Shown piece after piece: positions 13,321-26,111 of a stretch of 64,000 nucleotides of DNA. The translations under genes and the position numbers were made by a program. The stretch is from Polytrichum commune (taxonomy: Eukaryota; Streptophyta; Polytrichopsida; Polytrichales; Polytrichaceae), in assembly GCA_950295325.1 (NCBI GenBank), contig OX485803.1, positions 74,661,554 to 74,725,553 on the forward strand. Reading direction: 5' to 3'. Under the pieces are notes generated by a model. It made no database searches, was not told the DNA's origin, and was given only the letters and a program-made list of their open reading frames with translations. Position 1 is the first letter of the stretch. Each line of letters opens with the position of its first letter.

Positions 13321-13899
13321 TACATCATATGTGGTGGTTGGTGGCTTGTGCCCCCTTCCCACCTGACATTACCAAATAACCAAAGTCATTCCTTAAAACC
13401 GGGTAAAGCTCTTGGTTATAGAAGAGGCATCTGGCTATCCCAATGCACCTACAAGAACTTGCTCCATTTTTTTTTTTATAACGTTTTAGTTTAGTGGTTT
13501 TCACGCATGTTCATTGTTTTATCTACCAAGCAATGAATGTTGGATAGTTTTTGTCCCATCCCCAACTGCCTCATTATTCATCTATCTTACCATTGGTTTT
13601 TGTTAATGGAGCTCCTCGTGCCCTCGTAGCTAAAAGCAACCCATCATAAAGGTGGGAGGCAACACTTTTAAAGGTTTTATATCCTTGCCTCATGTCTAGG
13701 TATTGATGTGAGGGTCGATGCTTGAGGCTTAAAACCTCCACTTTTAAACCATGCCACATCATTTGCCAACTAGGCTCAGGATTAGATAGTGTCGATGGTG
13801 TGAAGGTCATGTTTTTAGAACCAACTTTTAGGCTTAGCCAAAGCCAGGTGGGAAGGGGGCATTAGATTAAGACGATTGGGTCTTAAATGATTACTTCCT

Positions 13900-14300
13900 C
13901 CAACTACCCTTCACACTTCTACTAGGATATGCACCATGCCATTAAGGTAGACATATGGATCTCAAATGTTCACTTTTTCAGAGTGGCCCGTTTCTCCTAA
14001 GATATGAAACACATGATTAGCACAAGATGCTTAACAACTCCAAATGGAGGTTGTAGCCACTTTCCCCATAGTTTGTGGAGCACAAAGGAATATCTTGGTC
14101 ACTATCAACGTGAAGATTTTTGTGCTCATTAAGTGGTCATATAGATCGTCCCCTCCCCCCATGAGTTATGTTGACTATTGAATATAAAATGGTTATCATA
14201 TTTTGAGCATGCAATGCTATCTCTTTAAGTGAAACACGTGTATTTCTAGTGTCCATTTTTGGAGCCACACAAAACCACATACCACTCAAATGTAGGTGTC
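13900..14300 (+). repeat. Dispersed repeat family R1, copy b
   Basis: Shares the ordered blocks of copy a: TGTAGCCACTTTCC, TATGTTGACTATTGA, TTATCATATTTTGAGCATGCAATGC, then CACATACCACTCAAATGTAGGTGTC (given here in pieces). It lies directly before another partial copy. Non-coding. Confidence 0.6.
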
Positions 14301-14329
14301 ATAATATCAAAACTAAGTAAACAAGGGTC

Positions 14330-14545
14330 GTCTACCGCGGGTACAAGATGGTTAGCGAATCCAAATCGAGGCCATACTCAACTTGCTTCATTGTTTTTAG
14401 AGTTCATCGTTTGTATAAACATCACATTCATTTCCAAGTGAACATTTTTCTTTTGCTCATTAAATGGTCATATCAGTCCCTCCAATTTTGATGTTGACTA
14501 TTGAACGGATTAATATCATATTTTGAGTACGCGGTCCAATTTTTT
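14330..14545 (+). repeat. Dispersed repeat family R1, partial copy c
   Basis: Begins with ACAAGATGGTTAGCGAATCC, which is also seen in diverged form at 32157. It continues through the 'GTTGACTATTGA' and 'CATATTTTGAGTACGC' blocks and then breaks off in an AT-rich run. Confidence 0.55.
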
Positions 14546-15884
14546 TTAACGCACATATTCTTTTATATATATTTTTAACATACATTATTGAACTGCATGG
14601 TATTGTTTTCTTCTAAAATCAACATCTAACATGGGAAGACACTTTTAAAATAGGAAGAAATTGGCACCAATACAAACAATGATTGATGCCAATATGAATG
14701 TTAAGAACATTGTGAATAAGATCGGTATTTTCAATGATAGTGCTATTATGAATAGTATTTTCAACGCATAATGATGAGATGACATAATGTACATTGTGAA
14801 GAATGTCGAGTGAACAATGGTTCATGTGATTTATGCCATAAGTATAACACCGCCCAAATGTTCAAGTGATAGTTTGAATGTATGAATAACCAGAGAATAT
14901 TTTTACCTTGTTCAGAAACCCCACAAAATATTATTGATATATTCCATGATCATGAAACCGACCCATGTAGTTGAATAATGTTATGAAACCACACCAAACC
15001 ACGTATGCCACTCATATAGGTGTCCAATTAACATAAGCAACCAAACTAGGCACGTCTACTTTACTTAAATTACCCATGGACAACACCATGACCAGTCCCC
15101 CAGCCCGGCTATCGTCAACCGGTGAAATTCTTACAAAATTATTTCACGTATTTCGAAGGCATGGGCCTCTCAATCAATGATGATCCCGGTAACTTATGTA
15201 GATTTTAGCTAAAACTTATAAGCACCCCAATTATAGATCATCCCGGAGTTTTGTGAGGTACCATTCTTCCATATGGGGCACGTGGGAGGAAAGCATGTGA
15301 TTTGTCCTCTTGTTTTTCAAAGGTCCGAGAATTGGTGTTGAATGCATTATTGAGTATATGGTAAAGGCGTCTATTCCCGATCAAGACTCATTGGCAATCT
15401 ATAGGGTATTGGAATTTTAATCAAGCTAAGATTGAATTTCAATCATGCCAGAAGCAATAGCGCCATGACGCATGTCTTGGTTTTAAGTGTTGAAGTGAGG
15501 AGGAATGAGCGGTTTTGTGTAGACTATAGACATTTGTAATATGTTCGGGTCAACTTTTGGCTTTAAAGATTCATCGTAATTTCAATCTAAGGAAGAAAAT
15601 TACAAACGAATTTACATCCCTTTTGGTTTCTATCTTCCTACACGAAAACAATTTGCACAGCCTTATACTTCTCCGGATTTGGTGCAAAATCTCTTGAGTG
15701 ATCAGTTATGCACGCCTCTACTCTATATCATTGCAATGGTGTGATGTACGTGTCATCGAATCACATCATAAGGCAGACGGATCTCAAATCTTTCATTTTT
15801 TCCTAACTGGCCCACTTTCCACTATAAGAAATTGGCGTTCCACTATATTGTAACGAATTCGTTACAATATGAAACACTCGACTA

Positions 15885-16424
15885 CACCGCTAATGATATT
15901 TAGTGTCACATATACTATTTGCGAAAGGCCTAAACTAGATGTCTAGAGGTCTTGAAGTGCCATGTCCTCTAATTGCCAATATGAAATTATTCGTCAACAC
16001 AAGTAACTTTTATAAGGGACAAATTTATCTACATTATGACATTTAGCATAGCACACTGGGATACTTGAGATGATAGTTTTGTGTTTTGATATGCAAGGGG
16101 AAGATATCATTGAGCATGTGAATGGCAAGTGTTACGTGTTTACATTTTAATGTGCAAGCGGAAAATTTTCTTGAGCATACTAATGCCAAGTGTCATTTGT
16201 GAACACTTTGGTCAACTTGTAGACCATTGTTTAACATGGGCATACATCTCATGTAACACATTGGACACCCTCATGCCAATATAATAATGAGCACACTTGA
16301 ATGCCAAGTGTCACGAGATAGCACTAATGATGAAGTTGTTAGTAATTAATGTAACCTAGCATATGCCTAAAAATAGGACAAGTGACATTATTACGCATGG
16401 GACACTAAACTACCATAGATGGTG
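15885..16424. mobile_element. Non-autonomous TIR element, family 'CACCRTTTATGG', copy A
   Basis: A 540-bp element with diverged terminal inverted repeats. The left end starts CACCGCTAATGATATTTAGTG; the right end, read in reverse complement, starts CACCATCTATGGTAG. A TA dinucleotide flanks each end (15883-15884 and 16425-16426). A second copy of similar size is at 45582-46522 (519 bp once its nested insert is removed). TA flanks would fit Tc1/mariner-like or degraded PIF/Harbinger elements; the superfamily is not settled. No coding capacity. Confidence 0.65.
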
Positions 16425-16429
16425 TAGTA

Positions 16430-16690
16430 CAAGATACTTAGCCAAATCGAGGCCATAGCCACTTCCCTCGTGATTTTTGAAACTCGTATGAATGTGTTGC
16501 TCATCATCAAATTGAAGATTTTCATGCTCATGAAATGATCACATAAGTCCTCTCACGTATGTCGATTATGGAGCTTAAAATGTTAATCTTATTTTGAGCG
16601 GGTGGTCCAATCTCTTTTGAACACGTTTGTTTTTTGGTATCCATTCTTGGAACTACACGTAACCACATACCACATCATGTATAGGTGTTC
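16430..16690 (+). repeat. Dispersed repeat family R1, copy d
   Basis: Shares AATCGAGGCCATAGCCACTT, the 'TTATTTTGAGC' block and 'CCACATACCAC' with the other R1 copies, in the same order. Non-coding and strongly decayed. Confidence 0.55.
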
Positions 16691-17612
16691 GGTAAAGTTC
16701 AATACTTGAGTTACTAGGCAAAGCTACCTTATGACAAGGAACTCACATAGTGTTGTGAGTTGTACTCGAGGTTTTCAATGAGGTGTGTGTGTGGGGCGGG
16801 GGGAGGGGGTCTCAAGGAATGCACCAACTAAGTTATAGTGCAAAGCTATGAACGAGGCCCTCCCACCGCTAGCTACACATAAGCCAATTGAGTTTGAGAA
16901 ATAACTAGTTCAAGTTCAAGATTTTAAGGGTAAGTTTTCATGTAGGCCACTTGCCCGTCATATTTTAGTGTGACTAAGGACAAATCTGCCCCAATGTAGA
17001 GGGAATCCAGTAGGGTAGGGTTCGTACGTGCCAACTAGCTACTCCCATCTCCTCAAAATTGGGCCCATCAACTAATCTCCTCCTCCTTCTAAGACCGGAT
17101 CTCTAATCCTTCGGTTACCAAAACTTGTAAGTTGAAGATTCTTTAGTGGGCACATGGAAGTCTAGCGACCCGTGTTCACGACCCTCCACATTTTAGCGGA
17201 CCACCAAAATGTGGTTGGATGACGGCTTTGTGCTTAACTACATGCGAACACCTCCAGCCCGCTATTATCTAGAACGTAGTGGACGAGTGACCTACATGGA
17301 AGCTCACCCTAAGCTCATTGCCGATTGTTTTGAAGAAAACCTAATAGTATACCTTTGATCAATAAAAGAAAACTCAGAAGGCATCAACATGCAACCGGTT
17401 GGACTTGAAAACACTAAGATCTTCCCATTCATATGTAACTAGCAGCTAGTTCCCCCCGTTCATTGCACGTGCCATTATATCTTAGCTTCAAACCACGTGT
17501 GTTCATTGAACAACGAAGAGAAAACGGAAACATGTACACTATAACGACTTAGGGGAGTTTGCAACATTCAATGCAAATTTGGAAGGTGGAGCGAGAGAGG
17601 CAACTAGAGAAT
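16691..17612. other. Gene-free interval with 'CCGGTTGGACTTG' repeat fragment
   Basis: No gene is seen. The part around 16880-17420 shares phrases (GAGTTTGAGAAATAAC, ACCGGTTGGACTTG followed by ACACTA) with 41998-42165 and 44225-44510, indicating another dispersed repeat. A G-rich run lies at 16790-16810. Confidence 0.4.
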
Positions 17613-18523
17613 GACGGACGTTAAACACCCCCCCTTGCCCCACCCCCACGAACTTTTCGAGGGAGGCAAATTCGGGCAAGGGCAACCCCCAAAAAGAAAT
17701 CCATATTTTTTGGACTCGACCAAAAACTTATGGCCACCTGCCCGACTTTGAAAAAACCATTGCCCTTGCATTCTTGAAGGCCACTTATCCAAAAATCTCA
17801 TATTGAGTGCACTTCACCATCAAGGTCCACAGTCCAATATATATGTTAAAATCCAATATAAAATGTACTCATTGAAATTGATCACATTTTACTTGTAATT
17901 AGTTATAGTAATTACTTGTTTATGATTAAGTAGGATTAAATAAATTGGTAGCATAAATTATGATTTAATTGGGTTTAACTATGATTAATTAGACTTAATT
18001 ACATTCAATCACACTTAATTTGTTTAAATGCATATGAGTACTTTGTGAAAGTAGGAGGTATTAACTAAACTACACTATTTAAGATACTAAAAATAAAATA
18101 ATAATTTTAGTTCCATTTCAGATCGACAAAGATCCTTTCAATGGTAAGTCGCAAAAACTATAACCTCGGTGCCAACGAGGGTTTTGCAAATACTTTTGAC
18201 TTCCAAGTTAATTACATGCTTTATTAACATGTTCACTTTGAAAATGAAATCCATGTCAATTGCTTATCTACACAATGGAAACATATATATATATATATAT
18301 ATATATGAGTTTGGACCTTGAAGATGAAGTGCACTCGATATGAGATTTGTGGATAGCCAGCCTTCAAGAATGCAAGGGCAATTGGTTTTTTTGAAATCGG
18401 GCGGGCGGACATAAATTTTCGGTTGGGTCCATAAAATCAAGATTTTTTTCTAAGGGGCTGCCCCCGCCCGAATCTACCTCCCCCAAAAAGTTCGTGGGGG
18501 GGGGGGGGTGTTTAGCGTCCGCC
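17613..18523. mobile_element. Small MULE-like non-autonomous element with ~215-bp inverted ends
   Basis: Arms at about 17613-17828 and 18313-18523 are inverted copies of each other. Both begin GGACGYTAAACACC, run through a C-rich stretch and CACGAACTTTT, and end at the shared sequence CAAGGTCC. The outer ends resemble those of the 13-kb MULE at 47694-60836 (GACGTTAARTACCCCCCC, then ACGAACTT). The ~480-bp middle is AT-rich and non-coding, with an (AT)n tract at 18281-18306. No convincing target-site duplication was found next to the ends. It is best read as a decayed non-autonomous relative of the large element. Confidence 0.75.
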
Positions 18524-19056
18524 TCCAGGAAGAATTGTCAAACTGACAAGAATGTGCTACATATAGTCGGGTGTGCTAAAGTGGGGTGCGAGAAAGGACT
18601 TGCATGAAAGCACGCCATAGTGCTAGTGCTAGTGCTAGTGCTATGTATAAATCCCAAAGGTTGGGGCTAAATGTGGTGTCTGACATGCGGTGGGGCTTCC
18701 TTGGATTAACCTCACCAAACCCATGATATTTATAGAGAGAGGAAACGGAATTATCGTTTACGAGCGTGCCTCTCATCCATCCAAGATAGATAGAAACTCC
18801 AACCCCTTTCAAGCAAGGGGCCGGCGTGAATAAAGTGACCGTTCGTAATGCCAATGACCCGATGCCCACTGGACAAGGGGACATCGGGACAATACTACTC
18901 TCCCCTTTCGAGGATGGACACTGTAGTGACACACTATACAAGTTCCTAGCTAGCCACTAGTGCCTTGAAGATACCGGACATGGTATCCCCCCAAAGGGCT
19001 TTGAGGTACCCATACAACAAGGTCCAAGGACCCCCCACCATAGTTGGGTGGACTAA
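18524..19056. other. Gene-free flank, probable SINE body
   Basis: No gene is supported. The interval contains a TGCTAG-type hexamer repeat at 18618-18645. It may be the minus-strand continuation of the tRNA-like sequence at 19541-19640, since the MITE between them leaves a TAA on each side. A chance minus-strand frame is present, but it has no recognisable domain. Confidence 0.35.
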
Positions 19057-19537
19057 GGGGCGGTTTACACTATGGACCATGAAGTCGTCCCACGGCCGTC
19101 TAAGCGATGTGATTGGACGTTGAAGTCGTCCCGGGACGACTTGGGTTTACACCAAGGAAAAAATGGCAGAGTGACCACGGAGGTTGAGGTCCACAAATTT
19201 GTTTTTTTAAGCCTACTCTATCCACTACCATGGTCCAACGGGTTTTCCGTTGGGACAAGCAAAAGAGGTGGTCTAGGAAAAATAGCAAGGGCCCATGTCA
19301 GAAAAATGCCGTTTTAATGATTTTTTTGGATTTTTTAATGATTTTTTCCAACTTAGTTAATGACTCCACTTTTTGGTGCATGGTCATTCTTCATGGTCCA
19401 CATTCGGTTTACACCTAGTGAAGGGCCCATGAACCATGAAAACTAATATTTTAGTAACTCGGAACCATGGAAGTCGTCCCACGCAAAATAGGCCTCTTAC
19501 GTGGGACGACTTCATGGTCCATAGTGTAAACCACCCC
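19057..19537. mobile_element. PIF/Harbinger-type MITE (481 bp)
   Basis: The 38-bp terminal inverted repeats begin GGGGYGGTTTACACTATGG and continue through CCATGAAGTCGTCCCACG. TAA flanks both ends (19054-19056 and 19538-19540), the 3-bp target typical of PIF/Harbinger and Tourist MITEs. The 'GTCGTCCC' word recurs several times inside. No transposase is present. It interrupts a tRNA-like SINE candidate. Confidence 0.88.
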
Positions 19538-19540
19538 TAA

Positions 19541-19640
19541 GGTGGTGAGCACCACGCCGGCATGGGGAATAGAACCCACAACCTCCTCATTGGGGGCCAT
19601 GAGCCCTAACCACCAAGCCAAGGCCCGTGGTGCCTTCATC
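19541..19640 (-). repeat. tRNA-like SINE head (pol III A and B boxes), interrupted by a MITE
   Basis: On the minus strand a good A box (TGGCTTGGTGG, plus 19610-19620) is followed about 33 bases later by a B box (GGTTCTATTCC, plus 19566-19576; consensus GGTTCGANTCC). This spacing is normal for tRNA-derived SINEs. The sequence does not fold into an obvious complete tRNA. The downstream body would continue past the MITE into 18.6-19.05 kb. A tRNA pseudogene is the alternative. Confidence 0.45.
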
Positions 19641-21219
19641 CATCCAATATAAGGACGTGACCCATATAGGGTTATTGCCGATTCATCTCAATAGATTTCG
19701 AGTGTCATATAGGGGCTCCCTATCTCATCTTCACATGTGTTGGAATGTAGTTTCCATGTGGGATACAAGTTAGTTGCGGCAAATGTGAGCTTGACATGTG
19801 GCAAACTCGAGGGAAAACAAGTAATTTGTGTCGGAATAGAGAGCCCTCTGGGTAGACGACTTTGGAGTTTTTGAAACTTATTTTGGTGTTGAATCGACTT
19901 TGAAAATGTAACCTTTGGATACATACTATTTATGGGCTTTGATGTTGGATGTATGTGAGGTACTCTTGTATATGGTAATTCCCTCTCTCCTTGAACCCAA
20001 TGAGCATTTACATTGAGAGTTTAAGAGGTGATATCTTGGGGAACCCCATTTCCCAAACATGGAATTCTCGTACACAACCAAACCTCTCATTCATCCAACA
20101 TCAAAAGTCTTCAAATGGTATGCATGATTTGACACCATAAACTGCTTTAAATACCTCTAATTAGTTTACTTGAGTTCATACGAGGTGAATTGAGCAACAA
20201 ACAAATAGATGTAAAATTCTTATGTTGGATGGATGAGGAGTACTTTCGTATACAATAATTCCCTCTCTCCGACATGGATCATGGCTTGTAGGCTTTAACT
20301 TAGTTTAAAAGGGTGAAAGAAGAATATGAGCTATTATCATCTAGCTCCGTCTATTTGGAAGCTTCAAAATGTTCATGTAAACAATAGAGTTAACTATGAA
20401 GTGTAGGCATCGAATGGAGTCAAATAAGGGTTCGAACCTCTTGAAAGTCCACACCCAACTCACGAAAGCAACGATGGGCATAATTGTGGCCAAGTTTAAA
20501 AGGTATGGCGAAGCCCAACATGTGTATGGGTCCATGTTGAATGGATGTGTGACATGCCATGGAGCGGCTAACCTACTTGGTAAATGCCCCACCGGCAACG
20601 ACCTTTGTTTGGGCCTACAAATGATGGGCTTGTGGTTCACATGGAGGGGATCGTTAGGCACCCCATGCCCATAATACAATCAATGTGGGATGGAAACCTC
20701 CGTAACATTATTAAAATCCATAACAATGTTATGTGGGACTGACAATAATAGTCCACATAATATTCCCACATTTAAATTGAATATGAGAATATTCCATGGA
20801 CTACCGTGAGCCCCACGTAACATTGTTCTAGATTTGAATAACACTATGTCAAAGGTTGTGAATAACCATGGAATTAGTTTGCTCCTTTATGTGGTTGACA
20901 TGGGTGGCAATTGCCCCATATATATGGCATTGAAACTAGGGGTCTTGAAACTGGGGGTCTAGACCTGCGATTGATCCCCTTAACCACATTTCAAGGTCAA
21001 TTCTAAGCAATGACAGATAAAGAATCAATAATTTGGGGTATGTATAAGAAATGGATACCCATAGTCCTCAATACTTTAAACTTAGCCTTCAAAGGTGAAA
21101 TAGGGGTAGAATTACAAGCAAAATAATGAGTTTTGTAGGCAGTTATATTATTACATAGTTTAGCTTATCTTTCATGTGTATCAAAACTAATAATAGATAC
21201 ACAATTTAGATAATTTGGT

Positions 21220-21258
<39 letters not shown>

Positions 21259-23379
21259 GTTTATGAACTTGAAAGCCACAAAGGGAGGTCCATGTGAGAC
21301 ATGGCACATTTATATCTGAAATATTTGTTGGAACCAAAGATTTGTTCGCTAATACGCTAGGGTGGCACCTCCAAACACTAGATGGTTCCTCGTGTCCTTT
21401 GAATCCCTAAAGGTCCAAGAGGCCATATTTGGCCTCTTCCATATTTTGAGGAGGCCAATATAGTTGGGATTGTTGTCAAAGTGAATGAGGTATATATATA
21501 TATATAGTGTGTGTGTGTGTGTGTGTTGGGGGGGGGGGGGTTTGTACCAAAATTGTTAATGTTGTGTTAAAAAATGGTGTTTTAAGAAAACTAGGGACAA
21601 AAATATGTTGACATCTTCAAATTTTGGATTCGGGCATGCGTAGAAGGCTTCATATGGGCCAATAGGAGAGTGGTCGTGATAAAGGGTGGTCAACGAGGAT
21701 GGGACGGGTTCAGCATGCCATACCAAATCACACAGTAGAGCAAATCACACAACATAGGCATGGATAGGGACAACTGACCACATTATTGGCCCTCTAGCCC
21801 AGATAGAGGGATGGGTGGGACCACCTGTGAGATTGGCACCCCTACATATATGGTTTGTCATAGCATGTTGTAGGTTGTGTAAGAGTGGGCCTAGGATATT
21901 CCCCCTCCGCCTTTTTTTTAGTGTGCCCGCTCCCACGGGCCCATACACTAGTTTATAGGATTTAAAATTCTCACAACTATATCAAAAATTTACAATTTAA
22001 AAATATTAACAATATATATATATATATATGAAAACATCTACTGTTTGAATTCCAAATATCCCACAAGCGTTGGTTTTAGGTATGCAGATGCTATAATTGG
22101 AGCACTTTGTAGTGTGCATAGAACAAGGTCCCCAAACCACACAAAAATAAAACCAAATCAAGTCTATCTTACCAATGACGTGTCATGAACTCCACAACAA
22201 TAGATATGATGCAACGATGTCACCCCAAAAAAATCATGGTGAATTCATGGCCATGTCAAAGTGGTTTCTTGAAGTTTGGGCAACCGTCCAATCCTGATGG
22301 ACCACAAAGACACACATCAATCTCCAACAAACTAAACGCACACATAATGGTGGGTTTTCTTTACTAGGGTACTCAAGGAAGATAGCATCCAATCCATAAG
22401 GTTGAAAAGCAATAAATGTTTGTTGCACCCCATACACCGTCTCATACACAAAAGTGTGAAACATTTCCTTGAAATCACACGAGTTCATGCACAATCCTTT
22501 ATGTGATAAGGATAAAATTTTCCTAGCTGCCCTTTAAAATCGTGAATGCAAGTTAAATTATTTAGAATTTGACTTCAAGACTTCAAGAACAACTCTAATG
22601 CTTTTGAATGTCCATAGACAAATAAACTTTCTTCCTTTATCCTAGTACTAAAATTTGCAGAAATTCCTTATCATTACCATACATTACATATAGGTACACA
22701 AGGAACAATAATTATTGACCCACCAAAATAATCCTCCAAAATAACCATTAAACACACAACCCCTATATAATTTGAAACGCATACATGGAATTCACAAACT
22801 CAAGTAAAGGCTCTACCGTATGGATGATGTACGATCTATGTATTTTTGTCAAAACATTTGCTTTGTAGATGTTTCACAAATCGACCTTACACTTTCAAAA
22901 TGAGTACATGGAAATCATAATCTCATATAAAACAATGAGTTGTATGGATGGCATACAATCTACCATTTGCTTTTATGTATAGCAATTTAGCTTCGTGACT
23001 GAAGCTAATTGTAGACTCATCAAAAGTGGATCTTTCATATTTGCCATTTCCAACACTTGTGTCAGTAACATGAAACAAAAATAAGGAGGAAATTCATTTT
23101 TCTTCGTTGTTTTGACAAAATATTGAGTTCTTCTTCTTTAGTGTTATTTTGTATGGGGAGTACATGAGTGGTGAGAGGAGCAAAGAGATGCATATCACGT
23201 AGTTGACAAAGAAAACGAGAAGATTTTTAGTCATATAAAATATGTTGGCACCTCAAATTGAAAGAAGCCCTCCAAGGCTGTATGGTTGCACTCAAACAAA
23301 GGAACATTGGGTCCCGTTTCATCCCTAAGTATGAAGTATGCAAGTGTTATTTGGATAGTTTTCTTAGTTGAACACCTAT
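19641..23379. other. Gene-free interval with microsatellites
   Basis: No supportable gene over 3.7 kb. Simple repeats are present: (GT)n then (GA)n at about 21220-21260, (TA)n(GT)nG(n) at about 21490-21542, and (TA)n at 22014-22028. A perfect B-box-like GGTTCGAACC at 20431 lacks a convincing A box. The remainder is AT-rich unique-looking DNA with chance frames only. Confidence 0.5.
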
Positions 23380-23720
23380 ATTTGACCAATGGGTGATTCA
23401 ATGAGAACGATTCAAAGAACAAAGACCATAAAAACACATTTAAAAAAAGAGATTGGACTACATCTTCAAATGCCATTAACTATTCCACACCCGATGATGA
23501 ACACAATTGGGAGGATATGTGTATTCAATTAGGAATCAACAAACATGCATTTCTGATAATTGTAATTGAATAAGAGGAGGTCCAAATTTCAATCCGATTT
23601 TTGATGATGCTTCGTCGTAGATGTGTTAATGCAACACAAATTTTGTTGTGTGAATCTAATCGGAAGAAGTTGGAGAACATTATTATTATTATTATCTAAA
23701 AAAACCACCCACATACATAC
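23380..23720 (+). repeat. Dispersed repeat family R2, copy a
   Basis: Shares ordered blocks with 34540-34790 and, inverted, with 46690-47050: AAGACCATAAAAACACAT, GAGATTGGACTAC, GAACACAAT, CAACAAACATGCA and GAAGTTGGAGAACAT. Non-coding. An (ATT)n run lies at 23681-23696. Confidence 0.6.
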
Positions 23721-23814
23721 CTTACTTTACAATTAACTTTGATGTTTCACAAACCAAGCTACCAATTTTCATATCATGTATTACACTACATGTTGTATTT
23801 ATTGTCATGTCGTA

Positions 23815-24485
23815 GTTTATGTCACCGTAGTAGCCTTTCTAATGACACTTCCTATGAATAAGTTTACAAGTATTGTCATGGATGATTGAGATAAAATCCA
23901 TGCCAATTATTGAAACAAATTTTGGTATATTTTGTATCCTAGCAATTATGTAATGAAATATTGTCATGGATGATTGAAATTTGGATGAAGATCACTTAGT
24001 ATGTGACATTAATTGCAACATTGCATCTGTAAAACCCAATTTGTTTTTACAAGGAATGACAAATAATGTTAGGTTTACACTTGATGTTGGTGACTCTACA
24101 CAAGTGGTTACAGTTAGTATTGAGCAAGACAAAAATAATTGATGACACTAAATGCAATATTCAGTGTACTTAATGTGATATGGCATTTTATGTCATTGTG
24201 AATAAGTTTACAAATATTGTCATCCGAATTTACTTTTAGTTCACCCACTTTTGGTATATTATGCATCCCACCAATTATGTAATGAAATATTGTCATGGAT
24301 AATTTGGATGAAAATAATTTAGTAAGCGACAATAATTGCAACATTATAAATTTAGAATGCTTGATTTGTTCTTACAAGGACAAAAAAACAAGATAAGGTT
24401 TGCATTTAGTGTCGGTGACAAGGGCAGTTTACATTTACTATTGAGGAAGACAAATAAGAATTAATGACACTAAATACAATATTTA
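23815..24485 (+). repeat. Dispersed repeat family R3, two adjacent partial copies
   Basis: Two successive units contain TAATGAAATATTGTCATGGAT, the GACAAATAATGTTAGG region, TATTGAGYAAGACAA and GACACTAAATRCAATATT. The same order is found at 31740-32060. The second unit is broken by the MITE at 24486. The words GGTGAC...GAGCAAGACAA are the source of the 52-bp array at 27036-27399. Confidence 0.65.
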
Positions 24486-24898
24486 AGGCTAATTTAGACT
24501 ATGATGAAGAAGCACATCGGTTGATCAAGAAGTTTAGCCCAATATGAAGGTATTCAAGGCAAAGGTTGTCATGATGGACAAAATGGGGATTTTAAAAATT
24601 GTAAATAAAAAATAAAAAATAAATCTCGAGTTGGAGTTCAATGGAGGCCAAGTTTCTTGTCCAAGGGTTTGAGGTTGCCCAAGAAACTTGACATGTGGAG
24701 AACTTCCATAGCAAAAAGTGTTGCCATGTTAGCAACCATGACATTTTGTCTTCCATACTTGAAGTTTCCTACTATCAAACTCGTGACCGTAGTGTAAACC
24801 CCGGGCAATGATGAACCCATTTTGTAGCCAATCATATTGCTCCATGTCCTCTAATATTCTTGATGGTGCAACTTCTTCATCATAGTCTAAACTGACCC
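24486..24898. mobile_element. PIF/Harbinger-type MITE, family 'GGGTCAGTTTAGACTATG', copy 1 (413 bp)
   Basis: Imperfect terminal inverted repeats of about 30 bp begin AGGCTAATTTAGACTATG on the left and GGGTCAGTTTAGACTATG on the right (reverse complement). A TTA target is duplicated on both sides (24483-24485 and 24899-24901). A second, diverged full-length copy is at 62717-63109. It sits inside an R3 repeat copy. No transposase. Confidence 0.88.
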
Positions 24899-24901
24899 TT
24901 A

Positions 24902-26111
24902 CTATACTAAACTATACAACTTAGTAAGGTTTAGTATACATTTATGGGTATTTACTGCGAAAACAAACTATACTAAATATTGTATTTAGCTTCATATAGT
25001 ATTTCATGTCATTGTGGTAACTTTTACAGTGACATTGTTTATGAAAATATTTACAAGTATTGTCATCCCGACTTACTTTTTGTTTATCCCAATCATTGAA
25101 ACAAGAAAACGATAGAACCGTGAGGCTTTGTCCTTTCTTATGAAAGACAACAATCGTAGTTATCCACTTTACTCATGTTTGTCCATGGCTATTTACTATA
25201 CCTATAACCAAACCTTTCTTGGATTTTGTGCACCTTCTTCTCAAATGCAAGTCAAGGACCGAAGCTACTCATTTATCACCCAAAATTTAAAAACTATTTA
25301 TTTCTATATATAATCAATATATATATTGATTTCTATATATTCTTGACTAGGTGGGAATAATTGTGTACATTGTTGTTATAATTAAATATGCAATTGTTCT
25401 CATATTTGAATCAGATCGTACAAACCTATATTTTTCTTCTTCTGCATGTCATGTATATATGACACATGTAAACAAATGTGTTTGTTTTACATTTGCATCT
25501 AGTTTATTCTTTATTTCATTGTTACTTTTCCTGAAGACAATATATTGTCATCATTCGAAGGTGACCTAGAAGTGCATTGGAAGGTTTGATAATTCAAATG
25601 GTGTAGTGTACAAAAGATGTGATTGCTGCACAAATGTAGTCTTAGCCTTTTTTTTATCTGACATTTTTGTGTTGTTGTAAATAAAAAATGTTGTTTCCTA
25701 AATATAAATATAAATATATATGGTTTCTTACTTATATTGTTATACATTGTCCAACATATTTGAAACATTTAAAGAAATGAATGTAGTTAGAAGTTGTAAT
25801 TCATTTGTTGTGTGATTTTCAATCTATTTTGAAACAAAAAAATTCATGAAATGATAGTAATAACAATATTTATTGGCTATGTTTGTAGGACAAAAACTAT
25901 GCATTCACTTATTTGTTTCAAGTGTAAATTTCCTAACCACTTTGAGTTCATGCTTCAATGTTATTTGTTCCTGCTATTTTTGGTCCAATTTATTTAACAT
26001 GGATGTTAACTATATGTATATATCTCTAGTTACTATAAAGTTTCTCTAAAATGTATTTAAAAAATAAATTAACTATAGTTATTTTGACAATTGTCCAAGT
26101 TTTGAAAGCTT
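24902..26111. other. AT-rich gene-free interval, start continues R3
   Basis: The first 200 bases (to about 25100) continue the R3 repeat interrupted by the preceding MITE. The rest is very AT-rich, with no gene supported and no clear structure. Confidence 0.45.

Larger units (their letters stand above)
12241..15884. other. Gene-free interval with dispersed repeats
   Basis: AT-rich DNA without a supportable gene. Several short inverted words of the type ACTAAATA/TATTTAGT occur at 12290-12360 and near 12605, probably remnants of TIR elements. R1 repeat copies (listed separately) cover about 12960-14545. The segment 15350-15430 resembles 5740-5800. Confidence 0.5.

Noticed and set aside
15834-15860. 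CACTA-transposon end (CACTATAAGAAATTGG)
   Set aside because: No matching inverted end or 3-bp duplication was found nearby; five letters are too little.
17604-18532. 9-bp target duplication for the small MULE-like element
   Set aside because: The flanks CTAGAGAAT and TCCAGGAAG do not match in any sensible register.
20425-20445. tRNA gene or SINE from a perfect B-box (GGTTCGAACC)
   Set aside because: No acceptable A box at the right distance and no cloverleaf pairing could be seen.
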